In this document: positions 60,855-64,000 of the stretch, piece by piece | Layout: each line of letters begins with the position of its first letter | Numbering within the stretch: position 1 is the first letter of the stretch | Assembly: GCF_900446215.1 (NCBI RefSeq) | Contig: NZ_UAQZ01000016.1 | Span: forward strand, 62,001 to 126,000 | Length of the DNA: 64,000 nt | Reading direction: 5' to 3' | Source: Burkholderia cenocepacia | GTDB lineage: Bacteria; Pseudomonadota; Gammaproteobacteria; Burkholderiales; Burkholderiaceae | Made by a program: the position numbers and the translations under genes | Notes under the pieces: generated by a model | Seen by the model: the letters and a program-made list of their open reading frames with translations, nothing else | Told to the model about the DNA's origin: nothing | Database searches by the model: none

Positions 60855-61112
60855 GATGGATATGCCGTGGAAGGGGCGCGAAACGCGCGTTCATGCAATC
60901 AGAGCAGTCATCGGGATTGTCGTACGTCGCTCGGCCGACGAGTAGCTCGAGATGGCGAGAAGCAGTTTCTGCAATAGACAGAAAATGGGGCTGCCGACCC
61001 CAGCCAGCCGGTTGCCCGCCATTGTGGTGGGGGGCGGCCGATTGCTGCGACGTGGGCGCGGGGTCCGCGCGTCCCACGACGCAACGCCGATGCGTGAGAG
61101 GTTTTGACGATG

Positions 61113-62318
61113 TCATGGTTGAAGCGAAGCGCGGCACACATCGACGCCGCGCTGCGCCTTAACCGATGCGCGCGACACGAGCAGGCTGCCGGTCGCCAGC
61201 GCCAGGAATGCCAGCGAACTGCCGATCGTGCCTGTCAGGCCGAACGCGGGATAGACCCACCCAGCGACGGCCGAGCCGACGCCGATACCGCAAAACACGA
61301 ACGACGCCGTCAACGCCAGCGCGATGCCTCGCCATTGCGGCACGAGTTCGACGATGCGCCGCTGCTGCGACGGCCACAGCAGGTCGGTCGCGAACGCCCA
61401 TGCGAGCAGCGCGACGAACAGCAGCCGCAGGTTCGGGGGCGTGAAGCGAAGAAATACGAGGTCGAGCGCAAGCAATGCGAGACCGGCGAACAGCATCGCT
61501 TCGGCGCTATAGCGGCGCGCGGCGCGAGTCACGAACAGGTTGCCGGCGATGCCTGCGACGCCCAGCACAACGAGCGCGGTCGATACCGTATCGGCACCCG
61601 CGTGGAACACATCGCGAATGATGGGCGCGATGAAGGCATACGTCGAGTAGACGCCAGCCGCGATGAAGAATACGACCAGGAACGCACTGAGCGTATCGGT
61701 GCGCGTCAGCAGCGACGCAACCGTTGCAAATTCGATGTTTTCTCCCTGGCTCGTGTCGGGTATGGCGGCGACAATGAGCGCGGCGGTCGCCGCGCCGGCG
61801 AGTCCAATGACGAGAAAGAGCGCTCGTGCGCCCCATGCGTGCGCGATCCATGCGGACAATGGCATGCCCACCAGGCCGGCAACGCTCAGGCCAAGCAGCA
61901 CGACAGCGATCGCGCTGCCCTGTTCGTCGGGTTCGACGAGGCTGGAGCCCAATGCACCAAGCACCGGGCCGATGAAGCCCGCGCCAAGGCCCATCAGTAC
62001 ACGCGACAGCAGCAGTACCGGATAATTCGGCGCGGCTGCCAGCAGAAGCGCCGCGGCACTGAACATTGTCAGGCCGAGCAGTACCTGGCGACGGCGCCGC
62101 AGGTGGCCAAAGCCGACCTGCAGCAGCGGCGCGGCAAACGCGAACGTCACTCCAAACACGGTAACGAGGTAAACACTCTGCGAATCCGCGAGTCCCCACT
62201 GACGCGAGATCGCATCGAGGCTGCCGACGACGGAGAGCGCCCCCGTTGCCTGTACGAAGTATGCGAGGCTCAGAATGCGAAGCGCGCTTGTTGTGCGCGG
62301 TGAAAAGGGCTTAGCCAT
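61113..62318 (-). CDS. MFS transporter, DHA1-like drug/sugar efflux family
   Basis: This 401-residue carrier has twelve helices. Family phrases are LAYFVQATGALSVVGSLDAI, VLLLSRVLMGLGAGFIGPVL, GLSVAGLVGMPLSAWIAHAW and the last helices TGTIGSSLAFLALATGSLLV. This is the DHA1/AraJ-like efflux group. The ATG at 62318 has AAAGGACC upstream. It is followed at 62493 by an MBL-fold hydrolase gene on the same strand, but the two are separated by 174 bases and may be independent. Confidence 0.87.
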   Translation of the reverse strand: MAKPFSPRTTSALRILSLAYFVQATGALSVVGSLDAISRQWGLADSQSVYLVTVFGVTFAFAAPLLQVGFGHLRRRRQVLLGLTMFSAAALLLAAAPNYPVLLLSRVLMGLGAGFIGPVLGALGSSLVEPDEQGSAIAVVLLGLSVAGLVGMPLSAWIAHAWGARALFLVIGLAGAATAALIVAAIPDTSQGENIEFATVASLLTRTDTLSAFLVVFFIAAGVYSTYAFIAPIIRDVFHAGADTVSTALVVLGVAGIAGNLFVTRAARRYSAEAMLFAGLALLALDLVFLRFTPPNLRLLFVALLAWAFATDLLWPSQQRRIVELVPQWRGIALALTASFVFCGIGVGSAVAGWVYPAFGLTGTIGSSLAFLALATGSLLVSRASVKAQRGVDVCRASLQP

Positions 62319-62492
62319 GTGTGGTCCTTTCGAGTCTTGGGAAGCGCGCGCCCCGGCAAGCCCGCGGGACGCACGCGGTTCAACCGGTCAACCACCGAGT
62401 GCATGCAGAACCAGCTCGGTCGCGACGTGCCATGCGCCCGCAGCGCAGATCAGCAGGCCGAGCGCTCGACGTAGTGGGCGCGACATAGGGCG

Positions 62493-63353
62493 TCAGCCAG
62501 CCGTCAGGAGCGTGTAATTGGCTGCCTTCGTGACGTCGGCCTGCGGATTCGAGATCGCGTTTTCCATCACCCCGACGATCTTTCCGCCACTCACGAGCGC
62601 CGGCGCATCGTGACTCGGCAGCAGAAACCGGCTCGTTGCGAGCGCGCGCTTGATCGCACGTTTTTCGTCGAGCGTTGACATCGCACGATTAGCGGTAATC
62701 GTGGGCTCGTGCGCCGCCTGATCGAGGATCGGATAGATCAGTTGGTCCTTCAGGTTGTATGCAATGTCGCCGCTGATGTTAGCGATGCCTTCGTCGGTTT
62801 CGACGAGCACCGACAGAGAACCCGGCGTATGGGCACCGGAAAGGCGGATAGCGACGCCCGGAATGACCTCCTCCTCGAACGTACCGTCGACGTCGAACAG
62901 ACGGATCGCGCCGCGCGTGTGCAGGCGGTCGATCAGATGCTTGGTATCGGCGGCGGTGTACATCAGCGGGCCCATGATCCCTGACGCGGCGAATTCGAGT
63001 TCGCGACGTGAGATCCCTACGGTGGTCGTCATCGGGAACCGGTCGGTCATGCCGACGTGATCGATGTGGGCGTGCGTATGCACGATGTGACGGATGTCGC
63101 TCATCTTCAGCCCGTGCTGGGCAAGGTGATGTTCGATCGTCATCTCAGGCGTCACCTCGTACGGCAGGCCGAACGCCGCGTACTGCTCGACATTGCGCGA
63201 GCCCGTATCGACGAGGACCGGGTGAGTGCCGCCGGTGATCAGGAAGCCCAGCACGGGGATCGTTACCTGCTTGCCGGGTTCGCGAAACAGCACGAGGCCG
63301 CTCGAATCGAGCGACATGTTGCCGAAGTTGATGGGATGGATCTTCAAGGCCAT
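62493..63353 (-). CDS. Metallo-beta-lactamase-fold hydrolase, AHL lactonase-like
   Basis: This 286-residue zinc hydrolase has the metal motif HTHAHIDHVG (His94, His96, Asp98, His99), and further ligands in LSGAHTPGSLSVLVETDEG and SHDAPALVSG. Start phrase PVLGFLITGGTHPVLVDTGS is the family's N-terminus. The overall layout resembles N-acyl homoserine lactonases (AttM/AiiA) and related lactonases; the substrate is not certain. It lies 137 bases downstream of the TetR gene on the same strand, with two operator-like repeats in between. Confidence 0.83.
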   Translation of the reverse strand: MALKIHPINFGNMSLDSSGLVLFREPGKQVTIPVLGFLITGGTHPVLVDTGSRNVEQYAAFGLPYEVTPEMTIEHHLAQHGLKMSDIRHIVHTHAHIDHVGMTDRFPMTTTVGISRRELEFAASGIMGPLMYTAADTKHLIDRLHTRGAIRLFDVDGTFEEEVIPGVAIRLSGAHTPGSLSVLVETDEGIANISGDIAYNLKDQLIYPILDQAAHEPTITANRAMSTLDEKRAIKRALATSRFLLPSHDAPALVSGGKIVGVMENAISNPQADVTKAANYTLLTAG

Positions 63354-63384
63354 GGCTGCTCTCCGTTTGGATCGGCACTTTATT

Positions 63385-63398
63385 GAACCGATTGGTTC
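63385..63398. promoter_or_regulatory. Operator-like palindrome, proximal copy
   Basis: GAACCGATTGGTTC is a palindrome with a slightly imperfect centre, located 32 bases before the hydrolase start. Its first 12 bases recur in reverse as ACCAATCGGTTC at the distal copy. It is a probable site for the adjacent TetR regulator. Confidence 0.6.
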
Positions 63399-63435
63399 AG
63401 TATGGAGAAGCCGAGGTCACGACGCCAATTAAAAA

Positions 63436-63448
63436 AACCAATCGGTTC
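63436..63448. promoter_or_regulatory. Operator-like palindrome, distal copy
   Basis: AACCAATCGGTTC is the reverse complement of GAACCGATTGGTT of the proximal copy, 50 bases away centre to centre. It stands in front of the promoter region and after the TetR stop, so the pair probably controls the hydrolase gene. Confidence 0.6.
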
Positions 63449-63489
63449 GGAAAGTCCGCCCTATCGACTAGCAACCGAGCGATGGTGCT

Positions 63490-64000
63490 TCAGAGAACGC
63501 GCAGCGCTTGCATAAAAGAGCCGACCGCGTCGCTTTCCGCCAGTTCGGGCAGATTACGTTCGATGCAATAACCGGCAAAGAACACCGTGACGATCGTGGC
63601 GATGGTGGCGGCAGGGAGCCGGTGAGGTTCCGCCTCGATGTTTTCGATGATCTGCGGCATCAGTCGGTGGTGGTACGCGCCGACGATCTCGCGTACACGC
63701 TCAGACAGCGACGGGAATTCGCGGATCGAATTGACTGAGAAACAGCCCACGCAGCCGTTGTCTTGCGGATCGCCGAGCCGAAGAAAGCGCTCGATGTTGC
63801 CGTAGCCCTTTGGCTCTGCGGTGAGGATCTGCTGCGCACCCCGATGCTCGTAGTAATAGAGGAGGCTATGCAGGAACAGGTCTTCCTTGTCCTCGAACTC
63901 CGAATAGAGCCCGGACTTGTTGACCCCGGTTGCTTGTTCCAGCTGCTGGAGCGATGTCCCGGCGAAGCCGTATTTCCAAAAGACGGGCAGCGTCTTTTCC
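63490..64000 (-). CDS. TetR family transcriptional regulator (partial, runs off the window)
   Basis: This minus-strand frame is open to the window edge, so the protein's N-terminal start lies beyond position 64000. The visible part begins in the helix-turn-helix (KTLPVFWKYGFAGTSLQQLE, then ATGVNKSGLYSEFEDKEDLF) and continues with the C-terminal ligand domain to its stop, including CVGCFSVNSIREFP and the final NLPELAESDAVGSFMQAL. It is of the TetR branch that controls efflux or hydrolase genes and lies directly upstream of the MBL hydrolase gene, with matching operators between. Confidence 0.85.
   Translation of the reverse strand, partial: EKTLPVFWKYGFAGTSLQQLEQATGVNKSGLYSEFEDKEDLFLHSLLYYYEHRGAQQILTAEPKGYGNIERFLRLGDPQDNGCVGCFSVNSIREFPSLSERVREIVGAYHHRLMPQIIENIEAEPHRLPAATIATIVTVFFAGYCIERNLPELAESDAVGSFMQALRVL

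Noticed and set aside
61104..62303. A 399-codon plus-strand open frame opposite the MFS transporter
   Set aside because: The composition is Gln/Arg-rich with no hydrophobic segments, while the minus-strand frame is a normal twelve-helix transporter.
1..64000. CRISPR array, tRNA genes and riboswitches
   Set aside because: No regular repeat-spacer pattern, tRNA cloverleaf or known riboswitch core was noticed by eye. A covariance-model scan was not possible.

Overview
This window looks like a chromosomal segment of a Burkholderia species, most likely of the B. cepacia complex. The reasons are: high-GC coding sequence with strong third-position G/C bias; a 5S rRNA gene at the left edge; abundant LysR, AraC and TetR regulators; and a 1236-bp IS407-group element, a type typical of Burkholderia. 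The assignment is inference, because no marker gene long enough for species identification is present.

Left arm (1-23.2 kb), ordinary catabolic chromosome. After the 5S gene and three small minus-strand genes there is an AraC regulator divergent from a three-gene operon: an acyl-CoA ligase, a short-chain 3-hydroxyacyl-CoA dehydrogenase and a thiolase. A RutR-like TetR regulator then faces a long pyrimidine catabolism and salvage cluster. It encodes an N-carbamoyl-beta-alanine amidohydrolase, PreT, PreA, an NCS1 permease, dihydropyrimidinase, a CNT nucleoside transporter, thymidine phosphorylase and cytidine deaminase. Together these would import pyrimidine nucleosides and bases, strip the sugar, reduce the ring, open it and release beta-alanine. 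A Rieske oxygenase and an envelope methionine-sulfoxide repair block (MsrA, a CcdA-thioredoxin fusion, MsrB) follow.

Accessory block (about 23.2-36.4 kb). Gene density falls, base composition looks less GC-rich, and almost everything is defence-like or mobile. It holds a DUF1016/YhcG PD-(D/E)xK nuclease gene carrying an odd perfect hairpin that is repeated upstream of the gene; an IS481-type transposase remnant; a type I-like CBASS pair (patatin CapV and a CD-NTase) followed by an HNH nuclease gene cut off by the IS407-group element; a 906-residue protein that reads as HEPN-like, STAND NTPase, helical repeats and a cold-shock-like domain; and an 805-residue protein ending in an Mrr-type nuclease domain. 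The last two are the best candidates for undescribed defence genes.

Right arm (36.4-64 kb), again ordinary but regulator-rich. It contains a LysR/SDR pair, an Lrp-type regulator divergent from an orphan AceE-type E1 dehydrogenase, a LysR, a three-gene FixL/FixJ-like phosphorelay, an MFS carrier, a long minus-strand run of oxidoreductases and transport proteins controlled at one end by a divergent LysR, a BON protein, an AhpD-like protein with an ABM monooxygenase, a CidA/LrgA-LrgB pair, an MFS exporter, and a metallo-beta-lactamase-fold hydrolase downstream of a TetR gene that runs off the window.
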